Source: Methylobacterium soli
Lineage (GTDB): Bacteria; Pseudomonadota; Alphaproteobacteria; Rhizobiales; Beijerinckiaceae
Direction of reading: 5' to 3'
DNA: 64,000 nucleotides
Assembly: GCF_008806385.1 (NCBI RefSeq)
Contig: NZ_VZZK01000002.1
Span: 277,335-341,334, forward strand
Under the pieces are notes generated by a model. It was not told the origin of the DNA. It ran no database searches and worked only from the letters and a program-made list of their open reading frames with translations. This document shows positions 16,956 to 28,495 of the stretch, piece after piece. Each line of letters starts with the position of its first letter. Position 1 is the first letter of the stretch. A program made the translations under genes and the position numbers.

Positions 16956-17216
16956 TCAATCGGGCTGTCCCGACGGCCCACGACCGGTCCTTGCTCCGCG
17001 ACGGCGCGCCCGGTCGGCCCCGCGCCCGACCGACCCGCCCGGCTGCCCCCGGACCAGACCGTCGAGCGCCTGCTCCAGCTCGGGATTGGGGCGCTTCAGC
17101 CCCTGGATGAAGCGCGAGATCCGGGGCTGGTTGACGCCGATCTCCCAGGCCAGCCGCGCCTGGCTCCAGCCGTTGCGCTGAAGGAAGGCCTGAACTTCGT
17201 GGGGCTCGACCGGCAC
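16956..17216 (-). CDS. small helix-turn-helix DNA-binding protein
   Basis: An 86-residue protein. Residues 1-55 form a helix-turn-helix of the XRE/Cro style: MPVEPHEVQAFLQRNGWSQ, then RLAWEIGVNQPRISRFIQG with the turn IGV and the recognition helix QPRISRFI. The remaining 30 residues are a basic Gly/Arg tail. It is likely a small transcriptional regulator. The target is unknown; the nearest candidates are the DUF3291 gene just downstream on the same strand and the divergent cytochrome c gene, whose promoter region starts 65 bases away. Confidence 0.65.
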   Translation of the reverse strand: MPVEPHEVQAFLQRNGWSQARLAWEIGVNQPRISRFIQGLKRPNPELEQALDGLVRGQPGGSVGRGADRARRRGARTGRGPSGQPD

Positions 17217-17406
17217 GGTCTTCCTCCGACTGCTGCAGGACCGCGCCTCGGGGATCGTTCCGCGCGGCGATTGGGAGCACGTGAGTTGGTCAGGTTTAAT
17301 CCGGGCTCAACTTAGCCAAAACGTCGCACCCCGGGCTTTGCCCCTGGGTCAGGGACCGCACGGCCATAGGTAGTCGAGCCGGAAAGAATATCGGGAGGAA
17401 AACAGA

Positions 17407-17784
17407 ATGAACAATCGACTGCTCGGCGCCGCGCTCGCGCTGCTCGCTCCCCTTGCGCTGCCGGTCGCGGCGCTCGCGCAGGATGCCGGCGATGCGGCTG
17501 CGGGCGAGAAGGCCTTCGCGCCCTGCAAGGCCTGTCACCAGGTCGGCAAGAACGGCGTCGGGCCGAACCTCGTCGGCGTCGTCGGCCGCAAGGCCGCCAC
17601 CTACGAGGGCTACAACTACTCCGCCGCGCTGAAGAACTCAGGGATCACCTGGGACGACGCCAACCTGCACGAGTGGCTGAAGAACCCCAAAGCCAAGGTG
17701 CCGGGCACGAAGATGATCTTCGCGGGCTATCCCGACGACAAGAAGGTCACCGACCTGATCGCCTATCTCAAGACCCTGAAGTAA
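17407..17784 (+). CDS. class I c-type cytochrome (cytochrome c2-like)
   Basis: A 125-residue exported electron carrier. A signal peptide covers residues 1-24, ending AALA before QDAG. Heme attaches covalently at C40-x-x-C43-H44 (PCKACH), and Met103 in GTKMIFAG is the expected sixth ligand; KNGVGPNL and YSAALKNSG are further cytochrome c2 landmarks. It would move electrons in the periplasm between the bc1 complex or dehydrogenases and a terminal oxidase. GGGAGG about eight bases upstream supports the start. It stands alone in its own transcript, with divergent and unrelated neighbours. Confidence 0.92.
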   Translation: MNNRLLGAALALLAPLALPVAALAQDAGDAAAGEKAFAPCKACHQVGKNGVGPNLVGVVGRKAATYEGYNYSAALKNSGITWDDANLHEWLKNPKAKVPGTKMIFAGYPDDKKVTDLIAYLKTLK

Positions 17785-17906
17785 CGCCTCCCTCCCCCGG
17801 ACCGCGCCCGGCCTGGGCTCGTCCCGCGACGGATTCCGCCCGGCGATGGTTTCGGTGCTAGGACGCGCCCCCGGCCATCCTCGGATTCCTGCCGGAGGGA
17901 GAGACG

Positions 17907-18248
17907 ATGCCGCGCCTGCGCTCCGATTTCTGGGTCTCGGCCCATCTGCGCCGCCTCGGCGTCGAGGGCATCCCGGCGGTGATGCGCCGGCGGGGCTCGC
18001 CCGAGGCCGGCGCGATCTTCGTGAAGATCGACCGCCTCGACGGCGCCGCCGACCTCTACGGCCCGGCCCCCCAGGCCCTGTTCGAGGCCGATGATTCGGG
18101 GGAGCGCCGCTTCAGCCCGCTCCTGATTGCCGCGACGCCCCTCGACGTCGAGGCGCGCATCGGCCGCGAGACGCGCTTCGACGACGACCTCTGGATCATC
18201 GAGATCGACGACCGCGCCGGGCGCCATCTTCTGGATCTGGCGGAGTGA
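17907..18248 (+). CDS. DUF1491 family protein
   Basis: A 113-residue cytoplasmic protein with the DUF1491 pattern: LRSDFWVSAHLRRLGVEGIP at the start, VMRRRGSPEAGAIFVKIDRL in the middle and a C-terminal RETRFDDDLWIIEIDDR. The family is restricted mainly to alphaproteobacteria and has no proven function. GGAGGGAGAG before the ATG supports the start. The cytochrome c gene upstream reads the same way, 122 bases away. Confidence 0.85.
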   Translation: MPRLRSDFWVSAHLRRLGVEGIPAVMRRRGSPEAGAIFVKIDRLDGAADLYGPAPQALFEADDSGERRFSPLLIAATPLDVEARIGRETRFDDDLWIIEIDDRAGRHLLDLAE

Positions 18249-18314
18249 GCGGAGGGGGCGTGTGCCCCCGGACGCCGCCCGCGCACCGCATCGTGAACGC
18301 GATCGGGGACGGAT

Positions 18315-19304
18315 CTAGCCCCACAGCTCCGGTTCGGGCGGGTGGATGAGGCTGCCCTCGAAGCGCAGGCCGGGCGCGCGGTCGCGGGCCAGCAGCAGCG
18401 GGCCGTCGAGGTCGACGTAATCGGCGTGGTGGGCGAGCAGCATCGCGGGCGCCATGGCGAGCGAGGTGCCGACCATGCAGCCGATCATCAGCGAGAGGCC
18501 GCGCGCCCGCGCCTCGTGGGCGAGCATCACCGCCTCGGTGAGGCCGCCGGTCTTGTCGAGCTTGATGTTGATGGCGTCGTAGCGGTCGGCGAGCGCGTCG
18601 AGCCCGGCGCGGTCATGCAGGCTCTCGTCGGCGCAGATCGGGATCGGTCGGCTGATCCCGGCGAGCGCCGCGTCGTCGCCGGCCGGGAGCGGCTGCTCGA
18701 TCAGCCCGACGCCGGCCTCGAGGCAGGCCGCGAGGTTGGCCTCCAGGGTCTCGGCCCGCCAGGCCTCGTTGGCATCGACGATCAGGCGGGATTCCGGCGC
18801 GCCCCGGCGCACCGCCGCGATCCGGGCCGGGTCGCCCTCGCCGCCGAGCTTCACCTTCAGGAGCGGCCGCTGCGCGGCGCCCCGCGCCGCCGCCTCCATG
18901 CTCTCCGGGGTGCCGAGGCTGAGGGTGTAGGCCGTCAGGGCGGGCTCCGGCGGGGGCAGGCCCGCGATCCCCCAGGCCGGGCGGCCGCCGAGCTTCGCCT
19001 CGAGGTCGAACAGGGCGCAGTCGAGGGCGTTGCGCGCGGCTCCGGCCCCGACCCGCTCCAGGAGCTCGGCCCGGGTCAGGCCGGCGCCGATCGCCTCCTC
19101 CTGCGCCCGGATCAGCGCCAGCACGCTCTCGGGGCTCTCGCCGTAGCGGGCATAGGGCACGCACTCGCCCTGCCCCGCCGCGCCGGTTTCCGCGTCGGTG
19201 ATGCGCGCCACCACCACCACGGCCTCGGTGCGGCTGCCCCGCGCGATGGTGAAGGCCCCGGCGATCGGGAAGCGCTCGACGGCGACGGTGAGGCGGCGGC
19301 TCAT
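18315..19304 (-). CDS. dgcA: N-acetyl-D-glutamate racemase (enolase superfamily, dipeptide epimerase-like)
   Basis: A 329-residue member of the muconate-lactonizing/mandelate-racemase branch of the enolase superfamily. Seen: LLKVKLGG with the catalytic KxK lysines near residue 150, metal ligands in LIVDANEAW, LIEQPLP and ICADESL, and the second base lysine in DAINIKLDKTGG. By sequence alone it could be an L-Ala-D/L-Glu epimerase. Its place 36 bases after dgcN makes the N-acetyl-D-Glu racemase of the DgcN-DgcA pathway more likely: DgcN acetylates D-glutamate and DgcA racemises the product. ATG 19304 (MSRRLTVAVERFPI) is preferred to an upstream in-frame ATG at 19340 that touches the dgcN stop. 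Confidence 0.8.
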   Translation of the reverse strand: MSRRLTVAVERFPIAGAFTIARGSRTEAVVVVARITDAETGAAGQGECVPYARYGESPESVLALIRAQEEAIGAGLTRAELLERVGAGAARNALDCALFDLEAKLGGRPAWGIAGLPPPEPALTAYTLSLGTPESMEAAARGAAQRPLLKVKLGGEGDPARIAAVRRGAPESRLIVDANEAWRAETLEANLAACLEAGVGLIEQPLPAGDDAALAGISRPIPICADESLHDRAGLDALADRYDAINIKLDKTGGLTEAVMLAHEARARGLSLMIGCMVGTSLAMAPAMLLAHHADYVDLDGPLLLARDRAPGLRFEGSLIHPPEPELWG

Positions 19305-19340
19305 GGGCGTCTCGAATCCTGTGCGATCGATTCTTGGCAA

Positions 19341-20363
19341 TCAGCTTTTGGCGGTTTCCGGGAACTCCGCGACGAGGCGGTCGACGAGCCCGTCGACGCC
19401 GAAGCGCACCGGATCCGTCGCCGGCAGGCCGTGCTCGGCCTCGAGCGCGGCCAGGAGCGCGCGCGCCTCCGCCTCGTCCAGCGCCTGGGAGTTGACCGCA
19501 ATGCCGGTCGCGCGGATGTCCGGGTTCGTCAGGCGCCCGAGCTGAAGCGTGAGGTCGATGACCTCCCGGATCGTCGGCAGCGCGTGCTCAACCCCCCGCA
19601 TCGTGGTGCGGGTCGGCTCGTGGCAGACGATCACGGCGTCGGGCTGGGCCCCGTGCAGCAGGCCGAGGCTGACGCCCGCGAAGGAGGGATGGTAGAGCGA
19701 GCCCTGGCCCTCGATCAGGTCCCAGTGGTTCGGGTCGGCGGCGGGCGAGATCCACTCCACCGCGCCCGAGATGAAATCCGCCACCACGGCGTCGATCGCG
19801 GCGCCGCGGCCGGAGATGAACACGCCGGTCTGGCCCGTGGCGCGGAAATCCGCGTCGAGGCCGCGCGCGCGCATCCCCTTCTCCAGCGCCAGCACCGTGT
19901 ACTTCTTCCCCACCGAGCAATCGGTCCCGACCGTGAGGAGGCGCTTGCCGGGGCGGCGCGTGCCCTTGCCGGTGGCGAAGCTCTCGCGGGTGTGGCGCAC
20001 GTCGTGGAGGGTGCGGCCGTTGGCCTGCGCGGCCTCCGCGATGGCCGGGATCGCGCCGAGGCGCACGTGCAGGCCGCTCGCCACGTCAAGCCCGGCCTTG
20101 ATCGCCGCGACGATCTCCGAGACCCAATGGTCGGGCAGGACGCCGCCCGCGTTGACGACGCCAATCACCAGGGTGCGGCAGCCCTTGGCCAGCGCCTCGG
20201 GGAGCGTGAGGTCGGGAATGCCGAGATCGGCGGCGCAGCCCGGCAGGCGCATCTGGCCGATGCACCATTCGGGGCGCCAGTCGACGATGCCGTAGGCGGT
20301 CTTGGCGGCGAGGCGGTCGGGCACGTCGCCGAGGAACATCAGGTAGGGGGTGGCGATCTGCAT
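19341..20363 (-). CDS. dgcN: D-glutamate N-acetyltransferase DgcN (DUF1611)
   Basis: A 340-residue DUF1611 protein. It begins MQIATPYLMFLGDVPDRLAAK. It carries a P-loop-like segment VGTDCSVGKKYT near residue 145, GQTGVFISGRG near residue 180 and the acidic DLIEGQGSLYHPSF motif. DUF1611 proteins were long called NAD-dependent epimerase-like; those paired with an enolase-superfamily racemase have been reported to act as DgcN in D-glutamate breakdown. The two genes are clearly one operon. The N-terminal choice ATG 20363 leaves out a longer, low-quality extension to 20567. D-glutamate is likely to come from peptidoglycan turnover. Confidence 0.82.
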   Translation of the reverse strand: MQIATPYLMFLGDVPDRLAAKTAYGIVDWRPEWCIGQMRLPGCAADLGIPDLTLPEALAKGCRTLVIGVVNAGGVLPDHWVSEIVAAIKAGLDVASGLHVRLGAIPAIAEAAQANGRTLHDVRHTRESFATGKGTRRPGKRLLTVGTDCSVGKKYTVLALEKGMRARGLDADFRATGQTGVFISGRGAAIDAVVADFISGAVEWISPAADPNHWDLIEGQGSLYHPSFAGVSLGLLHGAQPDAVIVCHEPTRTTMRGVEHALPTIREVIDLTLQLGRLTNPDIRATGIAVNSQALDEAEARALLAALEAEHGLPATDPVRFGVDGLVDRLVAEFPETAKS

Positions 20364-20584
20364 GTTCGGGTCGACCTTCCGGGGCTCGGGGCGCGCGCGC
20401 TCGGGCAGTCTATAGCGGCAGAGCGACGGGAAACACCAATGCAGGAACGCGGCCGGAGCCATGCCGGCACACGGATCCGCGCGTGGGCGGGATTTGAGAG
20501 GATCGGGGCTTGCCAGCATCAAGGCTTGCGAGCCGGCGCGCGATGGGATCTGGTCCGGCCGGATCAACCGGAGAGGCGCGGATC

Positions 20585-21235
20585 ATGGCCATCACGATGT
20601 ACGGCAATTGGCGCTCGGCCGCCGCCTTCCGGGTTCGCATCGCGCTCAACCTCAAGGGCATCCCCTACGAGGAGACCTTCATCGACCTCGATGCGGGGGA
20701 CCAGCACAAGCCGGAGTTCCGGGCGATCAACCCGCAAGGGGCGGTGCCGGCCCTGTTCGACGGGGACGGCCCGCCGCTGACCCAGTCGCTTGCCATCCTC
20801 GACTACCTGGAGGAGACGCATCCGGGCGTGGCCCTGCTGCCGGCCGAGCCCCGGGCCCGGGCGCGGGCCCGCTCGCTCGCGCAGGTGGTCGCCTGCGACA
20901 CCCATCCCCTCTACGTGCCGCGGGTGCGCACCTACCTGATGGAAGCCTACGCCCTGCCCCGGGAGCGCTTGATGGACTTCGTGCGCAACGCCTTCACGAC
21001 CGGGCTGACGACGCTGGAGACCCGGCTCTCCGCCGAGGACGGCACCGGCCGCTTCTGCCAGGGCGACGCGGTGAGCCACGCCGATCTCTGCCTCGTCAGC
21101 CTCTGGGTCGGCACCGGCATCTTCGGGGTCGACACCGCGCCCTTCCCGACCGTGCGGCGCATCGCCGAGACCTGCCTCGCCGAGGAGGCCTTCGCCAAGG
21201 CCCATCCGCTGCGCCAGCCCGGCGCGCCGCGCTGA
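20585..21235 (+). CDS. maiA: maleylacetoacetate isomerase (zeta-class glutathione S-transferase)
   Basis: A 216-residue zeta GST. The N-terminal thioredoxin-like half has MYGNWRSAAAFRVRIALNLKGIPYE, in which the usual SSC active-site triplet reads SAA, and NPQGAVPALFDGDG...LTQSLAILDYLEE. The helical C-terminal half has VACDTHPLYVPRV and GDAVSHADLCLV. The enzyme isomerises maleylacetoacetate to fumarylacetoacetate with glutathione in tyrosine or homogentisate breakdown; no other gene of that route is nearby. The missing Ser/Cys pair may change activity. GAGAGGCGCG lies before the ATG at 20585, and the longer frame from 20510 is not needed. Confidence 0.82.
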   Translation: MAITMYGNWRSAAAFRVRIALNLKGIPYEETFIDLDAGDQHKPEFRAINPQGAVPALFDGDGPPLTQSLAILDYLEETHPGVALLPAEPRARARARSLAQVVACDTHPLYVPRVRTYLMEAYALPRERLMDFVRNAFTTGLTTLETRLSAEDGTGRFCQGDAVSHADLCLVSLWVGTGIFGVDTAPFPTVRRIAETCLAEEAFAKAHPLRQPGAPR

Positions 21236-21419
21236 TTTGCGAACCCTCGCGTGTATTTTTCGCGAGGGGAGCAACCGGAAACGGACTTGGAATTTTCTCC
21301 CGGTTCGTGCGTAGGCTTGTGCGTGCGCAGGCTTGCTCGTGCGGAGGCTCGCACCGGGCCCGCGCGACGGACAGGGCGAGGACGGCCGGCCAGAACCGGC
21401 CCGAGGGAGACGGCACAGC

Positions 21420-22751
21420 ATGGTACCGGGCGAGAACCAGAACGGCCTGCACCGCATCGTGGTGGTCGGCGGCGGCGCCGCCGGGCTTCAGCTCGCGACG
21501 AAGCTCGGCGACAAGCACGGGCGGGGCGGGACCGCGCACGTGACGCTGGTCGACCGGGCGCGCACCCATATCTGGAAGCCGCTGCTGCACGAGGTGGCGG
21601 CGGGCAGCCTCGATGTCGGCCACCACGCGGTCGATTACCTGCACCACGCCCACGAGCACCATTTCCGCTACCGGATCGGCGAGATGACGGGCCTCGACCG
21701 GGCCGCCAAGACGATCCAGCTCGCCGCGAGCCACGACCCGGAGGGCCGCGAGGTCACGCCGGTGCGCTCGGTCCCGTACGACACCCTCGTGATGGCGGTG
21801 GGCTCGACCACCAACGATTTCGGCACGCCGGGCGTGCAGGCGCACGCCATCGCGCTCGACACCCAGGAGCAGGCGGTGCGCTTCCAGCAGCGGCTGATCA
21901 ACGGGATGCTGCGGGCCCACACGCAGCCGGGCCCGGTGCGGCCGGGCCAGCTCCACGTCACGGTGATCGGCGCGGGCGCCACCGGCACCGAGCTCGCGGC
22001 CGAGCTGCACCGGACCACCCGGCAGGTGGTCTCCACCGGCCTCGACCGGATCGACCCGGCCAAGGACCTCAAGATCACCCTGGTGGAGGCGGCCGACCGG
22101 ATCCTGCCGGCGGTGCCCCAGCGCCTCTCCGTCGAGGTGATGGCGCTCCTCAACAAGATCGGCGTCGAGGTCCGCACCCGGGCGCGGGTGACGGAGGTGC
22201 GCCCCGACGGCGTCGCGCTCGCGGATGGGGGCTTCATCCCGTCCGAGCTCGTGGTCTGGGCGGCGGGCGTCAAGGCGCCGGGCTTCCTCAAGGATATCGG
22301 CGGCCTCGAGACCACGCGCACCAACCAGCTGGTGGTGACGCCGACGCTCCAGGCGACGCGGGACCCCGACATCTTCGCGCTCGGCGATTGCGCCTATCTC
22401 GTCGAGCCGGGCTCGGACACGCCGATCCCGCCCCGCGCCCAGGCGGCCCACCAGCAGGCGAGCTACCTGATCAAGGCGATCCCCGCCAAGATCGCCGGCA
22501 AGCCCTTGAAGCCGTTCAAGTACCGGGATTTCGGCTCCCTCGTGTCGCTCGGCGAGTACTCGACGGTCGGCAACCTGATGGGCTTCATCCAGGGGCGGAA
22601 CATGTTCATCGCCGGGCTCTTCGCCCGGATGATGTACCGCTCGCTCTACAAGATGCACCAGCAGGCCCTGCACGGCACCTGGAAGACCGCCCTCGACGCG
22701 CTGGCCCGCAGCCTCACGCGCCGCACCGAGCCGCGGGTGAAGCTGCACTGA
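21420..22751 (+). CDS. ndh: type II NADH:quinone oxidoreductase (NDH-2)
   Basis: A 443-residue FAD flavoprotein. The FAD Rossmann motif VVVGGGAAGLQLATKLG is near residue 20, the NAD(P)H motif VIGAGATGTELAAELH near residue 185, and the second FAD motif DIFALGDCAYL near residue 320. WKPLLHEVAAGS and AAHQQASYL are NDH-2 signatures, and the C-terminus has an amphipathic FIAGLFARMMYRSLYKMH segment for membrane contact. It oxidises NADH and passes electrons to quinone without pumping protons. ATG 21420 is chosen over an upstream start at 21333, which has a repetitive Arg-rich lead. It would feed quinols to oxidases, including a bd type. Confidence 0.9.
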   Translation: MVPGENQNGLHRIVVVGGGAAGLQLATKLGDKHGRGGTAHVTLVDRARTHIWKPLLHEVAAGSLDVGHHAVDYLHHAHEHHFRYRIGEMTGLDRAAKTIQLAASHDPEGREVTPVRSVPYDTLVMAVGSTTNDFGTPGVQAHAIALDTQEQAVRFQQRLINGMLRAHTQPGPVRPGQLHVTVIGAGATGTELAAELHRTTRQVVSTGLDRIDPAKDLKITLVEAADRILPAVPQRLSVEVMALLNKIGVEVRTRARVTEVRPDGVALADGGFIPSELVVWAAGVKAPGFLKDIGGLETTRTNQLVVTPTLQATRDPDIFALGDCAYLVEPGSDTPIPPRAQAAHQQASYLIKAIPAKIAGKPLKPFKYRDFGSLVSLGEYSTVGNLMGFIQGRNMFIAGLFARMMYRSLYKMHQQALHGTWKTALDALARSLTRRTEPRVKLH

Positions 22752-22889
22752 GGCGCCTCGCCCGCGCCGAAAGTTCCGCCGGGGATCGCGGGGCGGGCCC
22801 GGGCCGCGCGAGCGTTGCGCTCGCGGCCGAACTTTGCTCCTGTCCCCCCCGAGGGCCCCGGCAGACGGGCCCCTCGGGAGGACAAGCGA

Positions 22890-23201
22890 ATGATCCTGGT
22901 CAGCGTGATGTATCCGGGCGGGGCCGGCACGAAGTTCGACATGGGCTACTATCTCGGCCACCACATGCCGCTGGTGCGCGAGCGCTGGACGCCGATCGGC
23001 CTGCACGAGGCGAAGGTCGTGCGCGGCGTCGGCACGCCGGATGGCGGCCCGGCACCCTTCCAGGTGATGGCGCTCCTGCGCTTCGAATCCGCCGAGGCCT
23101 TCCAGAACGCCGCCGCGACCCACGGCCAGGAGATCTTCGGCGACATCCCGAAATTCACGGACGTGCAGCCGATCGTGCAGATCAACGAGTTCCCGGAATA
23201 G
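22890..23201 (+). CDS. EthD family protein
   Basis: A 103-residue protein of the EthD type, a dimeric alpha-beta barrel. The pattern is complete: MILVSVMYPGGAGTKFDMGYY, the HHMPLVRERW motif, FQVMALLRFESAEAFQNA, and GDIPKFTDVQPIVQINE at the end. The original EthD supports an ether-degrading P450 system, but most family members are of unknown role. GGGAGGACAA directly upstream supports ATG 22890. It is followed ten bases later by a small unknown gene with which it is probably co-transcribed. Confidence 0.87.
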   Translation: MILVSVMYPGGAGTKFDMGYYLGHHMPLVRERWTPIGLHEAKVVRGVGTPDGGPAPFQVMALLRFESAEAFQNAAATHGQEIFGDIPKFTDVQPIVQINEFPE

Positions 23202-23211
23202 ACGCCCATCC

Positions 23212-23517
23212 ATGATCGACATCATCAAGGCCCTGCAGGCGCGCAACCCCGCGCTCGGCACCTACATCCTCGTGCTGCGCCCGGATTCCCGGGCGCTCGC
23301 CGAGCCCGACCGGCTGACGCTGGAGGCCGAGACCTGGATGGGCCTGCGCACGCCGGGGGCCCGGCTCTCCCGCGAGACGGTGCTGCTCGCCCCCTATCCG
23401 GGCGCGCCGCCGACCGAGCGGACCGTGACGGTCCTGGCCTTCACGGAGGCGCAGCACCTCGCCGCCTTCGCCACCGCCTGGACGGCCGACCCGGAGCCGG
23501 ACGAGGAACCCGCCTGA
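23212..23517 (+). CDS. hypothetical protein
   Basis: I do not recognise this 101-residue protein. It is soluble, begins MIDIIKALQARNPALGTYILVLRPDSRALAEP, and ends in an acidic DPEPDEEPA tail. Its codon use and high third-position GC match the neighbours, and it sits ten bases behind the EthD gene in the same direction, so it is likely real and co-expressed. No signal peptide, membrane helix or metal motif is seen. It ends 59 bases before the stop of the convergent hybrid kinase gene. Confidence 0.6.
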   Translation: MIDIIKALQARNPALGTYILVLRPDSRALAEPDRLTLEAETWMGLRTPGARLSRETVLLAPYPGAPPTERTVTVLAFTEAQHLAAFATAWTADPEPDEEPA

Positions 23518-23575
23518 GCGGGCGGCGCCGCGCCTGAGGCGAGGCGGATAGGCCTCCCGTGCCCCCGCCCCGGCT

Positions 23576-26854
<3,279 letters not shown>

Positions 26855-26933
26855 CGTGCTCGATCTCCGCTCTTCAGACCGCCGGCCGCGCCGGCGCCGC
26901 GGACCGGTTTCAGCGCTTCTTGCGGCGAAGCGG

Positions 26934-26949
26934 CTAAGCTCTCCTTAAC
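26934..26949. promoter_or_regulatory. near-consensus CtrA site upstream of the hybrid kinase gene
   Basis: CTAAGCTCTCCTTAAC fits the CtrA site TTAA-N7-TTAAC with one mismatch in the first half. It is 80-95 bases before the hybrid kinase start. One mismatch in a short motif makes this weaker than the site at 38045. Confidence 0.35.
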
Positions 26950-26971
26950 ATCAAATCGCTGCGGTGCGGCA

Positions 26972-28351
26972 TCACGCCTCGGAGACGGGACGGCCTCCCG
27001 CCGCGCACCAGCGCAGGCGCGCGGCCTCGAGCGCCCAGACCATGCCGAGCATCATGTAGACGTGGCGCCACTTCTCGATGTCGATCTGCAGGGCCTGGAG
27101 GAAGAACATCAGCAGCGCCGGCCAGACGATCTGGGCATGCGCCCGGTAGGGCGAGGGACGCGCGAGGAGCCGGAAGCCGACGAAGCCCGTGGCCAGCACG
27201 ATTCCGATGAAGACCGCCCCGCCGAGCCAGCCGCCATTGGCGAAGCTGCCGATGTAGGAATTGTGCGGCTCGAGCCCGAAGATCAGGCGCCAATGCATCG
27301 GGCCCATGCCGAAGGGCAGCGACGGCAGCATGCCGATGCCCCGGATCTGGTTGCCGAAGCGGCCGGTCTCGCCCTCGTCGTAATCCTGCGTGACCGCCGC
27401 GCGGGTCTCGAACATCTTGGCGACGTGATCGACCGAGAGCAGCCCCACGATGGCGACCACCCCGAGACCGAGGGTGACGAGGGTGAGGAGCACGATGCGG
27501 CGGCGCAGGCGCGCTGAGGGCGTCGCCGCATAGACCGACACCACCATGACGAGCACCGCCACCACGGTCCCGCCCCAGGAGCCGCGGGAGAAGGACAGGA
27601 AGATGCCGGCCAGGATCACCAGGAGGCCCGCGAGGGCCAGGAGCGGCCGGCGCGCCGTGCCGCTCAGGAGACCGTGCATCAGGTAGAGGGCGCCCAGCGT
27701 CAGGAACGAGCCGAACACGTTCGGGTCCTGGAAGGTGCCGGACGCCCGGCCGTACTTGTAGAACAGGTCCTCGATGCCGATCAGGTCGAGATAGCCGACG
27801 ATGCCGAGCCCGGCCGAGAAGACGCAGCTCGCCGTGTAGGCCCGTAGCGCCAGCTCCATCCGGCCCTGCGTCTCGTCCGAGAACAGCATGGCGAAGAACA
27901 GGCATGTCAACGCCAGGTAGATCAGCTGGATCGTCCAGGTGAGCGGGAAGGCCTCGTCGAGATAGGGGATCAGCGCCATCACGATGGCGGCGAGATAGAG
28001 GATGAGGAGCCCCATCAGTGGCAGCACGCCCCGATGCAGGCGGATGCCGAGGGCGGCCCACAACGCCATCGTGGGCAGCGCGATGAGGTCGTAGGGGGAA
28101 GTGTCCGAGAAGGCGAAGCAGGCGAAGAAGATGAAGGCCGCCAGCATCCCGCGCGCGAGGCCCCGCACGACGCGCAGGACCGGGATCGCGGCCCAAGCAC
28201 CCGCGAGAGAGGCACCCGCGAGAGAGGCACCCGCGAGAGAGGCCCCCGCGAGAGAGGCCCCCGCGAGAGAGGCCCCCGCGAGAGAGGCACCCGCGAGGGC
28301 TATCTCCGGGGCGGGCGCGCCGGACGGGGCGGTGGTGGACGCCATGGTCAC
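26972..28351 (-). CDS. O-antigen ligase (WaaL/Wzy)-like polytopic membrane protein
   Basis: A 459-residue protein with about eleven membrane helices. The family signature is the periplasmic loop with RASGTFQDPNVFGSFL, followed by FLSFSRGSWGG and the later GLEPHNSYIGSFANGGWLGG with the conserved PHN. Such proteins join or polymerise surface polysaccharide at the periplasmic face. The first 50 residues are unusual: seven LAGAS units from a 15-bp tandem repeat precede the first proper helix. It may work with the exporter and amidotransferase at the start of the window, but these are 24 kb away. ATG 28351 and 28345 are both possible starts. Confidence 0.82.
   Translation of the reverse strand: MTMASTTAPSGAPAPEIALAGASLAGASLAGASLAGASLAGASLAGASLAGAWAAIPVLRVVRGLARGMLAAFIFFACFAFSDTSPYDLIALPTMALWAALGIRLHRGVLPLMGLLILYLAAIVMALIPYLDEAFPLTWTIQLIYLALTCLFFAMLFSDETQGRMELALRAYTASCVFSAGLGIVGYLDLIGIEDLFYKYGRASGTFQDPNVFGSFLTLGALYLMHGLLSGTARRPLLALAGLLVILAGIFLSFSRGSWGGTVVAVLVMVVSVYAATPSARLRRRIVLLTLVTLGLGVVAIVGLLSVDHVAKMFETRAAVTQDYDEGETGRFGNQIRGIGMLPSLPFGMGPMHWRLIFGLEPHNSYIGSFANGGWLGGAVFIGIVLATGFVGFRLLARPSPYRAHAQIVWPALLMFFLQALQIDIEKWRHVYMMLGMVWALEAARLRWCAAGGRPVSEA
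28197..28301. repeat. seven 15-bp tandem repeats in the 5' end of the O-antigen-ligase-like gene
   Basis: Units start every 15 bases from 28197 to 28287. On the + strand they read GCMCCCGCGAGAGAG (M is A or C), the last ending AGGG. Read on the minus strand they encode LAGAS. The near identity of units at the DNA level points to recent slippage rather than selection on the peptide. Confidence 0.93.
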
Positions 28352-28448
28352 GCAACTCCACGAGCCCGGTACGCCGGCCCGCTCGATGCGCGTGAGATTG
28401 CCTCGGATTGATTGAGATTTCGCTGCGGGCGCTCAGGGCCCGCGTCGG

Positions 28449-28492
28449 GCGACCGCGCCCCCTCGGCCCGTGCGGGCGGGGGGCACGGTCGC
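28449..28492. terminator. GC-rich hairpin after the CobW-type gene
   Basis: Arms GCGACCG-C-GCCCCC and GGGGGGC-A-CGGTCGC pair almost fully around a short loop, four bases beyond the stop of the CobW-type gene on the minus strand. No T run follows, so it may work with Rho or protect the 3' end. Confidence 0.4.
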
Positions 28493-28495
28493 GCT

